Source: an uncultured Prevotella sp. (GTDB taxonomy: Bacteria; Bacteroidota; Bacteroidia; Bacteroidales; Bacteroidaceae). Taken from it: 5,072 bases of DNA. Both the position numbers and the translations under genes were made by a program. Shown here piece by piece: positions 1 to 5,072 of this stretch. Numbering within the stretch: the first letter of the stretch is position 1; each line of letters starts with the position of its first letter. Location: positions 1-5,072 of the forward strand of contig CALIIG010000175.1 of NCBI GenBank assembly GCA_938018155.1. The letters are read 5' to 3'. Under the pieces are notes generated by a model. That model was not told the DNA's origin. It was given only the letters and a program-made list of their open reading frames with translations, and searched no databases.

Positions 1-46
1 ACAATATTATATCAGGAAGATGGCAGCAATCCTAAACGGGTTGCCG

Positions 47-68
47 CTGTTTTTTATATATAAAACAG
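47..68. repeat. Short hairpin in the left flank
   Basis: CTGTTTT (47-53) pairs with AAAACAG (62-68) around an AT-only loop; AAACGG (34-39) and CCGTTT (75-80) could pair outside it. Role unknown. The rest of 1-80 shows no gene or site I can support. Confidence 0.4.
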
Positions 69-80
69 AAAATACCGTTT

Positions 81-200
81 TGCCTTGTACTGATATACGT
101 ACTGATATACGTACTGATATACGTACTGATATATGTACCGATATAGACAGACACATTTTGTATTGATACCAAAAGTGGCTATCTATATCAGTACAAGGCA
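81..200. repeat. 120-bp element with perfect 17-bp inverted ends
   Basis: TGCCTTGTACTGATATA (81-97) is the exact reverse complement of 184-200. Pairing stops abruptly on both sides. The 86-bp interior holds most of a 12-bp tandem array and a smaller imperfect hairpin (TTTTGTAT, 156-163, with ATAC-C-AAAA, 166-174). It resembles a small non-autonomous inverted-repeat element or a structured RNA. No clean target-site duplication flanks it; AAATACCG (70-77) and AAATATACCG (202-211) are similar but differ by a 2-nt indel. Confidence 0.75.
87..146. repeat. Five tandem copies of a 12-bp unit, GTACTGATATAC
   Basis: Copies lie at 87-98, 99-110 and 111-122 (all identical), 123-134 (last base T) and 135-146 (GTACCGATATAG). 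A single inverted copy lies at 183-194, which pairs best with copies 1 and 5. Because 12 is a multiple of 3, frames on both strands stay open through the array, giving repetitive TDIR or ISVR peptides that are probably not real proteins. Copy number is likely to vary by replication slippage. Confidence 0.9.
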
Positions 201-211
201 TAAATATACCG

Positions 212-247
212 AAAGCTTACGCCTCAATAAAAAGGCGTGAGCTTTTT
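212..247. terminator. Hairpin terminator downstream of the large gene
   Basis: Arms 212-224 and 233-245 pair over 13 positions with an 8-nt loop (225-232), beginning 27 nt past the stop codon. On the plus strand the single irregular pair (218/239) is a U-G wobble and the stem runs into TTTTT (243-247). On the minus strand the same pair becomes an A-C mismatch and the following T-run is short (TTT). It is therefore probably bidirectional, stronger for plus-strand transcripts entering from the left, but well placed to end the large gene. Confidence 0.65.
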
Positions 248-272
248 AAGTAACCGGCTGACTGTGGTGTAA

Positions 273-1421
273 TTACCTGACAACTATTTTTCTGTTCCCG
301 TGAATATAGACTCCTCCGGAAGCGGGCTTGTTTACTTTTATCCCTGCCAGGGTATAATAAGGGAGATTATCTTCACGGTTTGCAAGGTTAATGCCGGCAG
401 GCACTTTCCTTACGTATTGCGGCGACTGGATGGTAAAATTATCAAATACAGAAGCGGCATGCTGGGAACGGAGCCCGACGTCGCCCGTCAACGGACTGTC
501 AAGCGTATAGGCTATACAGGGCGTTTCGGCATCGTTGACAAATACATAAACCATCTGGTCCTTCGCTACAACCTTCAGGTGTATCATGCCGCCTTCAGCC
601 TTAAAGGGCTGGCCTGACGAGAGCATACCCTCGTAGCCACGTGCATGGCTGAACCTGAAAAGACGGGGCACGTAGCTGTCGCCCGTTTGTTCAATCTGCA
701 CATTTAAGGCATCGATGGCATCCTGTGTGTCGCCGGCGTCTTTGGCATACAGATAAATTCCGGCATTGCAATGCGGCATTTCGCCCACTCTGATGTCAAC
801 ACCGGCCATCACTTCCTGCAAGGGCGTTTTGCTGGCAAACAGCACCTTGTATTCTTTGTCGGACAACGTACGCAGATTGCCGCCATTCATCTCTACCCCC
901 GTGGTTGTCTGAGGATAGTGGCTATAGGCCGTCCGGTCGTCGTTGCTTTCGAAAGTGTAGACAACCGGCGTACCGCTCACACGGTATTTTTCGGCATCGA
1001 TTACCTCCTTTACCCCGGCGTCGTCAATATAAACCTTTTCTGTGGCAGTTCCTTCATGGCGTATTCCCAGTGCGTAGGTGCTGGGGCGGGGTGCATCAAA
1101 ACGCAGGGTTAAGGCTGTAAAACCAGTGTTGTTGTCTACCTCCTGCTCCTTCACGGTATCGCCGTTTACCAGGTCTTTTACAAACATAACTGCCTTTCCG
1201 CCCTGCGTCTTTACTTTCAGTGAAAAATCATACCTGCCCTTTGTCAGCCACAGGCCTTCGTACAGTTGTCCGTTTCCCTGCACATAGCCGGCATAATTAT
1301 CCTGAGTAAACGTTTCGTGCGTATCAACAGTAACGGCCTGTTTCACCCCCATCTTCTCAACGCCCACGCTGCCATTGGCGGCGCAATCGTCAGTCCAGTA
1401 ACACAGTCCGGTTGTCCATGT
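273..1421 (-). other. C-terminal accessory modules and sorting-type tail (residues about 1055-1436)
   Basis: Residues 1055-1195 read as a galactose-binding-like beta-sandwich: GYVQGNGQLYEGLWLTKGRY begins it, and it closes with YALGIRHEGTATEKVYIDD, the usual last-strand pattern of CBM-type modules. Residues 1205-1387 begin VVYTFESNDDRTAYSHY and end VFDNFTI, a pattern typical of the LamG/DUF1080-like jelly roll, so the enzyme carries a third such module, not obviously close in sequence to the tandem pair. Residues 1405-1436 carry YYTLAG, VNKP, GGVYI and RKIVV, a short beta-rich tail seen on many exported Prevotella and Bacteroides proteins and similar in form to type IX secretion C-terminal signals. 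All module names are inferred by eye. Confidence 0.6.
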
Positions 1422-4400
1422 TGTTTCGTCCTTGTATCCTTTTCCCTTATGAACCTGCTTGTCGAAGTTGCCATTCAGGAAAACGCTCGAGCTGTGAGTG
1501 GTTCCTTTTACATCGTCAAGAACAATCATGTTTGTGGCCCATGGGCGAATGTTATTGATGGTCCATTCAAATTCTTTCAGATATGTGTTGTCGTTGAACA
1601 GAATATTCTTCATGGCCACGTAGTTGTTATCCTCGCCCTGCGTGTAACTGTTCAGCGCACTCCAGCCGTAAAACGGGTCATCAGGCCACGTTCCCGAGCT
1701 TTTATGTCCGCCCAACGAGCAGTCATAGATGTGTATATTCCGTATTTCCTGGTTATACGCATTGGGAGCCTCGGTTCCCCATGGAATAAACACGGTTCCG
1801 AAACCGCCATACAAGAAACTGTGGCGAACGGTGATAGAATCGTCGGCATTGTCCTCACCGGGTTTCGACGGGTAGAAGAATTGTCCGCGACCATCGTTGT
1901 ATATGGTATTGAAAAGCACTGCGTCGTCGCTTGTATAATTCATACAACGGTCAACGACAAGCCGCTTGCAGCTGTTTATGCCAAAGCCGTCGCCCGTTAC
2001 GTTAGCGGTGTGTTTTTCCGTAACGTTGCCGATATACACGTCCTTATCATAAACAAGCAGCATGTGCCATGCGCTGCTTCGCATAAGCGTAATGTCGGTA
2101 ACATCTACTTTTTGGCAGTTGTAAAGGCATATTGGCATCTGCTGAACGCGGTTCTCCTGCCCGACGGCCAGTGCGGGGTCGCCGACAAACACAAGCGGGT
2201 CGCCCTCTTCGCCGCCTACGTCGTTCATGCGGACAACGCCGCCGCCCGTTATACGCAGGTTGTTACAATTGCTGGCTTGAATCAGCGGACGGTTCACCGT
2301 GCAATAGGCTGCACACCAAACCAGTCCGTCAATATCTACCATATGTCCGTACGAAACCTTGTCGAAGCCGCGCTGATGCACGGGAACTGTCTTGTTTAAC
2401 TCCTCTTCACGCTGCGACTGCCAGAGCACAGCACCCTTCTCTATCACAAATTCGAGGTTGCTGCAAAGGTCGATATGTGTCAGAATATAACGCCTGCCGT
2501 AGCGTGTGTTGTCTCCGGGAACAACAACTCTCCCGCTTCCTGCCGCCTTAACGGCATCAATGGCCTGCTGGAAGGCTTCCGTATCGTCCGTGAATCCGTC
2601 GCCCTTTGCACCATAGTCGAGTACATTGGCTTCGAGGGTTTTCGTTATTTTAAAGTGTTTAACAGGAGCACTAAAGTCCTGATAGTTTTCTATTTTGAAG
2701 GCCGGCGACACCTTAACGCCGTCGACAGAAGCCAGGAAAAGATTCGACAATTGGGTTTGTTTGGTTCCGTTGATATATAATGGGAACCGAATTGTAAACT
2801 GCCCACCGCTTACGGTTGCCGTGCCAAGACTGACGAGACGCGCGTCATGAAGGCTTTCGTTCCAGTTTCGCATGTCGGTTTGCCAAAGGGTAACCGTCTT
2901 TCCTTCGTATTTTGCATTTACGGAACCCTGCACTGTAACCGCTGCCGAAGGCTTGTCGGCATGGCACGATGTAATGCTTCCTGCATAATCATAGTCTTCA
3001 TCTTCACGCTCAAACGTCATTGCATCAATCTTCACATTGCCCTCTGAAGCACCCGTAAAGTTAAGTTTAAACTGTCGCAGATAACCGGTAGCCCCTTTTC
3101 CTGAGAGATTGAAATACAATGTATGAAACTGATTATCGGATGGAATTTCAAATGTTTTTTTATACCATGTTTCCCCGCTGTCGGACGTACGGTAGCTTAC
3201 AGTAACCGACTTTGCCTTTGTAGCATTCGCCATACGCGCCAGTATGGTATTGCGCAAAGGCAGTTTCATAGCATATTTGTTGCCCGGTGCTACATCAATT
3301 TTCGCTGAAGTAAGAACCATATCCCCGGACGTAGCCGTGGCCGTAATGCAACCGTCGGCTTGCGACAACATACCACCTTCTGCCTTGAACGAAGCGATAC
3401 TGCGTTCATCGCTGAACTCAAAGTCGATATAATTAAATTCTGACAAATCTACGTTTTCATGCGTAAACTTGAAGTTGCGTGCCGTGCCGCCTACCCAGAA
3501 TGAGAAGAAACCGCCCTTTATCCATTTCAGGTCATTGAAGTTAAGCGGCTTCCAGCCTGCCAGTTTACCATTTACATAGGCTGCAGCCACCTTGTTATCT
3601 ATAACCAGTTTAAGTTTCATCCACTCGCCGGCCCCGGTATTTTCGTAACCCGTACTAATATCATTTTGACCGATTAAGGTGTTTCCATCATCGGTATTAA
3701 ACTTTGCAACAGGCTTCACCGGATTGCCGGGAATAATAAGCAGGCCGAAGTCGCCATGATTGGTATACCCGCGGAAGGTAACGCCGGTCCAGTTCAAACG
3801 GGGTGCGGGATACTTGTATTCACATTCCATGGTGTTGCACGTCTTAACCTCATCGCCCGCATACCACGACTGCTTGGGGTTGGCACCATCTTCCGCCCAC
3901 GAGTAAACTGTAGTGCCGTTGTCCTTGTTTACCGTCCAGTTCGGGTCCATAGTCCAGCCGCTTTCCTTAAATTCGCTCATGTCAACAGCTTCATGCGTAA
4001 ACTTGAAATTGCGGGCCGTGCCGCCCACCCAGAACGAGAAGAAACCGCCTTTTACCCATTTCAAATCGTCGAAATCGAGCTTTTTCCAGCCCGCAAGTTG
4101 CCCGTTTACATAGGCAGCAGCCACTTTTTTGTCGATAACAAGTTTCAGTTTTACCCATGTATCTGCCTTCACATCGCCGTAGCCCTTACTGACATCCGTT
4201 TCCTTAATTATGGTGTTGCCGTCATCGGTGGCAAATTTTGCCACGGGCTTAACAGGGTTCCCGGGAATGATGAGCAGGCCGAAGTCGCCATGATTGGTAT
4301 ACCCGCGGAAGGTAACGCCGGTCCAGTTCAAACGGGGTGCGGGAAACTTGTACTCACATTCCATGGTGTTGCAAGTCTCCATTTCTGTACCGGCATACCA

Positions 4401-4583
4401 CGACTGCTTGGGGTTGGCACCGTCTTCCGCCCACGAATAGACAGTTGTGTCATTCTTCTGGCTTACCGTCCAGTTCGGGTCCATAGTCCAGCCACCACTG
4501 CTCTGGCCAAAAACCTCACTTATGTTCACTCCTATAAAAGGAAGCAACAATAAAATTAAATTACGCTTTAATAATGTTAGCAT
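273..4583 (-). CDS. Secreted multi-domain GH28-like beta-helix glycosidase (predicted)
   Basis: A 1436-residue exported protein, predicted to bind and cleave a polysaccharide or glycan. Residues 1-26 are a signal peptide (LKR, then a Leu-rich core, probable cut after VFG-26). No lipobox cysteine is present, so it is not a lipoprotein. Modules, with approximate limits: two tandem jelly-roll-like repeats (31-205, 209-383), a galactose-binding-like beta-sandwich (384-528), an Ig-like domain (535-645), a pectate-lyase-type beta-helix (651-1045), a second galactose-binding-like module (1055-1195), a third jelly-roll-like module (1205-1387) and a tail (1388-1436). The start is secure: an in-frame TAA lies five codons upstream (4596-4598) and the next Met (34) is already past the signal peptide. 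The leader is A-rich without a Shine-Dalgarno site, as usual in Bacteroidetes. The gene has its own promoter and no operon partner here. The fold calls come from motif reading; the substrate is unknown. The reading frame is intact throughout. Confidence 0.93.
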   Translation of the reverse strand: MLTLLKRNLILLLLPFIGVNISEVFGQSSGGWTMDPNWTVSQKNDTTVYSWAEDGANPKQSWYAGTEMETCNTMECEYKFPAPRLNWTGVTFRGYTNHGDFGLLIIPGNPVKPVAKFATDDGNTIIKETDVSKGYGDVKADTWVKLKLVIDKKVAAAYVNGQLAGWKKLDFDDLKWVKGGFFSFWVGGTARNFKFTHEAVDMSEFKESGWTMDPNWTVNKDNGTTVYSWAEDGANPKQSWYAGDEVKTCNTMECEYKYPAPRLNWTGVTFRGYTNHGDFGLLIIPGNPVKPVAKFNTDDGNTLIGQNDISTGYENTGAGEWMKLKLVIDNKVAAAYVNGKLAGWKPLNFNDLKWIKGGFFSFWVGGTARNFKFTHENVDLSEFNYIDFEFSDERSIASFKAEGGMLSQADGCITATATSGDMVLTSAKIDVAPGNKYAMKLPLRNTILARMANATKAKSVTVSYRTSDSGETWYKKTFEIPSDNQFHTLYFNLSGKGATGYLRQFKLNFTGASEGNVKIDAMTFEREDEDYDYAGSITSCHADKPSAAVTVQGSVNAKYEGKTVTLWQTDMRNWNESLHDARLVSLGTATVSGGQFTIRFPLYINGTKQTQLSNLFLASVDGVKVSPAFKIENYQDFSAPVKHFKITKTLEANVLDYGAKGDGFTDDTEAFQQAIDAVKAAGSGRVVVPGDNTRYGRRYILTHIDLCSNLEFVIEKGAVLWQSQREEELNKTVPVHQRGFDKVSYGHMVDIDGLVWCAAYCTVNRPLIQASNCNNLRITGGGVVRMNDVGGEEGDPLVFVGDPALAVGQENRVQQMPICLYNCQKVDVTDITLMRSSAWHMLLVYDKDVYIGNVTEKHTANVTGDGFGINSCKRLVVDRCMNYTSDDAVLFNTIYNDGRGQFFYPSKPGEDNADDSITVRHSFLYGGFGTVFIPWGTEAPNAYNQEIRNIHIYDCSLGGHKSSGTWPDDPFYGWSALNSYTQGEDNNYVAMKNILFNDNTYLKEFEWTINNIRPWATNMIVLDDVKGTTHSSSVFLNGNFDKQVHKGKGYKDETTWTTGLCYWTDDCAANGSVGVEKMGVKQAVTVDTHETFTQDNYAGYVQGNGQLYEGLWLTKGRYDFSLKVKTQGGKAVMFVKDLVNGDTVKEQEVDNNTGFTALTLRFDAPRPSTYALGIRHEGTATEKVYIDDAGVKEVIDAEKYRVSGTPVVYTFESNDDRTAYSHYPQTTTGVEMNGGNLRTLSDKEYKVLFASKTPLQEVMAGVDIRVGEMPHCNAGIYLYAKDAGDTQDAIDALNVQIEQTGDSYVPRLFRFSHARGYEGMLSSGQPFKAEGGMIHLKVVAKDQMVYVFVNDAETPCIAYTLDSPLTGDVGLRSQHAASVFDNFTIQSPQYVRKVPAGINLANREDNLPYYTLAGIKVNKPASGGVYIHGNRKIVVR
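1449..2633 (-). other. Catalytic-type right-handed beta-helix domain, GH28/Pectate_lyase_3-like (residues about 651-1045)
   Basis: The domain opens with the classic beta-helix entry motif NVLDYGAKGDGFTDDTEAFQ (653-672), followed by GSGRVVVPG. Turns of the helix are visible as repeated short hydrophobic strands (LRITGGG, VDVTDITL, LVVDRCM, IRNIHIYDC). T863-G864-D865-G866 and S885-D886-D887 lie 21 and 22 residues apart at the Asp level. This is the same spacing as the three catalytic Asp of fungal GH28 polygalacturonases (family knowledge). At the GHG position the protein has G927-F928-G929, about 20 residues later than expected because of an inserted FFYPSKPGEDN-type loop (roughly 893-912). 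In place of the RxK substrate-binding pair it has GTWPDDP (964-970). A retained inverting glycosidase mechanism is an inference. An inactive, binding-only helix or another beta-helix family (GH110, GH87) are alternatives. Confidence 0.75.
3435..3959 (-). repeat. Tandem domain repeat copy 2 (residues 209-383), jelly-roll-like
   Basis: Second copy of the module, offset from copy 1 by exactly 178 residues (534 bp) at both ends (W32 to W210, F205 to F383) with no indel. The differences are conservative and concentrate around residues 296-322 (TDDGNTLIGQNDISTGYENTGAGEW). DNA at 3739-3810 is identical to 4273-4344 over 72 bases, including every synonymous position, whereas flanking codons differ synonymously. 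That mosaic pattern suggests recent duplication or gene conversion between the copies. Confidence 0.9.
3969..4493 (-). repeat. Tandem domain repeat copy 1 (residues 31-205), jelly-roll-like
   Basis: First copy of a duplicated module. It runs from GWTMDPNWTV to DMSEF. Landmarks are W-A-E-D-G-A-N-P-K-Q-S-W, an aromatic and Gly-rich core (TFRGYTNHGDFGLLIIPGNP), then VKLKLVIDKKVAAAYVNGQL and the closing GGFFSFWVGGTARNFKF. The alternating strands with a YVNG turn and a final RNFKF strand resemble the concanavalin-like LamG or DUF1080 class. A carbohydrate-binding role is inferred. The two Cys (71 and 76, CNTMEC) are conserved in copy 2 and could form a short disulfide loop. Confidence 0.9.
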
Positions 4584-4665
4584 TTTCTTGTAGTTTTACT
4601 TTTAGGATTTTTACGCCCCAAAAGTAAACAGAACCTGAATAAGGCATAAGGTGATTTTGTACAGA

Positions 4666-4680
4666 AAACACAGTGTGTTT
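4666..4680. promoter_or_regulatory. 15-bp palindrome at the predicted transcription start
   Basis: AAACACA-G-TGTGTTT is a perfect 7+1+7 palindrome lying just downstream of the -7 box, at about +5 to +20. Its one-base centre makes it a poor RNA hairpin but a good shape for a dimeric repressor site. An operator role is inferred from form and position only. Confidence 0.35.
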
Positions 4681-4690
4681 GTTCAAAAAC

Positions 4691-4722
4691 CAAATATATT
4701 TTTTACATGCAGCCTGTACAAA
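4691..4722 (-). promoter_or_regulatory. Bacteroidetes sigma-ABfr-type promoter for the large gene
   Basis: On the minus strand TTTG (4722-4719) is followed after exactly 20 bp by TATATTTG (4698-4691). This fits the Bacteroides consensus of a TTTG -33 box and a TAnnTTTG -7 box 19-21 bp apart. Transcription would start near 4684, giving a leader of about 100 nt before the ATG. A second -7-like box, TACTTTTG at 4626-4619, sits closer to the start codon but has no matching TTTG upstream, so it is less likely. Confidence 0.8.
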
Positions 4723-4800
4723 CCGCCCCATATTGGCTTCGCAGCCTGGTGTACACATCATAAAAACAGGTATGGGGGCAGCCCGGCAATAGTATACAAT
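4723..4800. promoter_or_regulatory. Upstream region with repeated short motifs, possible operator sites
   Basis: GCAGCCTG occurs at 4709-4716 (inside the promoter spacer) and 4741-4748, with a one-mismatch third copy GCAGCCCG at 4778-4785. The palindrome TGTACA occurs at 4658-4663, 4715-4720 and 4750-4755, with a related TATACA at 4793-4798. The arrangement brackets the promoter and could bind a regulator. No regulator gene is visible to support a specific match. Confidence 0.3.
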
Positions 4801-4803
4801 GGC

Positions 4804-4849
4804 AAAACAAAGCCGCGCACCCCATGTTTTACAAACACCCGTGCGCGGC
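4804..4849 (-). terminator. GC-rich hairpin with T-rich tail, minus-strand terminator
   Basis: GCCGCGCAC (4812-4820) pairs perfectly with GTGCGCGGC (4841-4849). Inside the 20-nt loop, TGTTT (4825-4829) pairs with AAACA (4833-4837), extending the stem past a small internal loop. Read on the minus strand the stem is followed by TTTGTTTT (4811-4804), the form of a Rho-independent terminator. It would end a transcript entering from the right and insulate the promoter at 4691-4722. On the plus strand the tail is weak (CGTTTATAC). Confidence 0.55.
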
Positions 4850-5072
4850 CGTTTATACAGATTATCGCCCGGAGCAACCTTTCAATATATGATGCCTGCG
4901 GGGGGTTCAAACCCATTAGAATGTCCGTATATTTCCCATCTTTCACCTTGCAAAAGGCAACCCGGTTCAGCACCGTTCAGCCGCCGGCAGAGTGGCTGCC
5001 CCGGGGTAACGGAACCGCTTTTAACGGCTTTTTCCGGCCGGGATGTGTGTAATTCAGGTTGAAGAACACAAA
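4850..5072. other. Right flank, no confident gene
   Basis: This stretch looks richer in G+C than the left flank and contains short self-complementary pieces: CCCCGGGG at 4999-5006, CCGGCCGG at 5034-5041 and a GGCAG/CTGCC hairpin at 4986-5000. One minus-strand frame is open from the window edge (5070) for 62 codons to a TGA at 4884-4882, about 32 nt before the terminator-like hairpin. That spacing would suit a gene's 3' end. However, its product is rich in Cys, Pro, Arg and Gly with no domain I recognise, and other frames on both strands are also long, so it may be non-coding or a dispersed repeat. Confidence 0.4.

Noticed and set aside
7..201. A 64-codon minus-strand frame with ISVR repeats
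   Set aside because: The repeats are the 12-bp array translated. The same array is open on the plus strand as TDIR, so openness is a by-product of the period being a multiple of three.
1266..2399. A 377-codon open frame on the plus strand inside the large gene
   Set aside because: It is antisense to the conserved beta-helix coding region, shows no recognisable domain, and is explained by codon bias on the opposite strand.
583..3389. The peptide FKAEGGM occurs twice in the protein (residues 399-405 and 1327-1333)
   Set aside because: The flanking sequence is unrelated and the codons differ, so this looks like chance rather than a domain repeat.
3756..4553. A 265-codon plus-strand frame with an internal repeat
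   Set aside because: Its repeat (MIGIPAEGNAGPVQTGCG twice) is just the antisense image of the duplicated module of the minus-strand gene.
4898..4917. GGTTCAAACCC, resembling a tRNA T-arm loop
   Set aside because: The flanking bases do not form a five-pair stem, and no acceptor, D or anticodon arm can be built around it.
4758..4973. A 71-codon minus-strand frame
   Set aside because: It runs through the GC-rich terminator-like hairpin, lacks a recognisable domain, and overlaps other equally open frames.
4651..5052. A 133-codon plus-strand frame, and another at 4799-5062
   Set aside because: The first overlaps the leader and promoter of the large gene and both cross the hairpin. Their composition is unlike a folded protein, and neither has an obvious promoter or start signal.
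1..5072. CRISPR array, insertion sequence, riboswitch or rRNA/tRNA genes
   Set aside because: No spaced direct repeats of 25-40 bp, no transposase-like frame, and no riboswitch or structural RNA core motif was found on either strand by eye.

Overview
The window is dominated by one very long gene on the minus strand (4583 to 273), encoding a secreted, multi-domain, carbohydrate-active protein of 1436 residues. Several signs point to a Bacteroidales bacterium, most likely Prevotella or a close relative. The gene is preceded by a textbook Bacteroidetes promoter (TTTG, 20 bp, TATATTTG) and an A-rich leader without a Shine-Dalgarno site. Its protein ends in the YYTLAG..VNKP..GVYI..NRKIVV type of tail common in Prevotella and Bacteroides exported proteins. 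The genus is an inference; no rRNA or other marker is present.

Layout: positions 1-272 are AT-rich and non-coding. They hold a small hairpin, a 120-bp element with perfect 17-bp inverted ends enclosing five tandem 12-mers, and a hairpin terminator just beyond the stop codon. Positions 273-4583 are the single large gene. Positions 4584-4722 hold its leader and promoter. Positions 4723-4800 hold short repeated motifs that could be operator sites. Positions 4801-4849 form a GC-rich hairpin with a T-rich tail on the minus strand, probably ending a transcript that enters from the right. Positions 4850-5072 contain no confident gene, only a 62-codon open frame running in from the edge.

The protein reads, from the N-terminus: signal peptide; two near-identical 178-residue-period jelly-roll-like modules; a galactose-binding-like beta-sandwich; an Ig-like linker domain; a right-handed beta-helix of the pectate-lyase/GH28 superfamily; a second galactose-binding-like module; a third jelly-roll-like module; and a short sorting-type tail. 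The beta-helix keeps a GH28-like three-aspartate pattern (D865, D886, D887) but lacks the GHG histidine and the RxK pair of polygalacturonases. An inverting glycosidase acting on something other than plain polygalacturonate is the best guess. No SusC/SusD pair, regulator or second enzyme is visible, so the gene appears to be transcribed alone and its substrate cannot be read from context.
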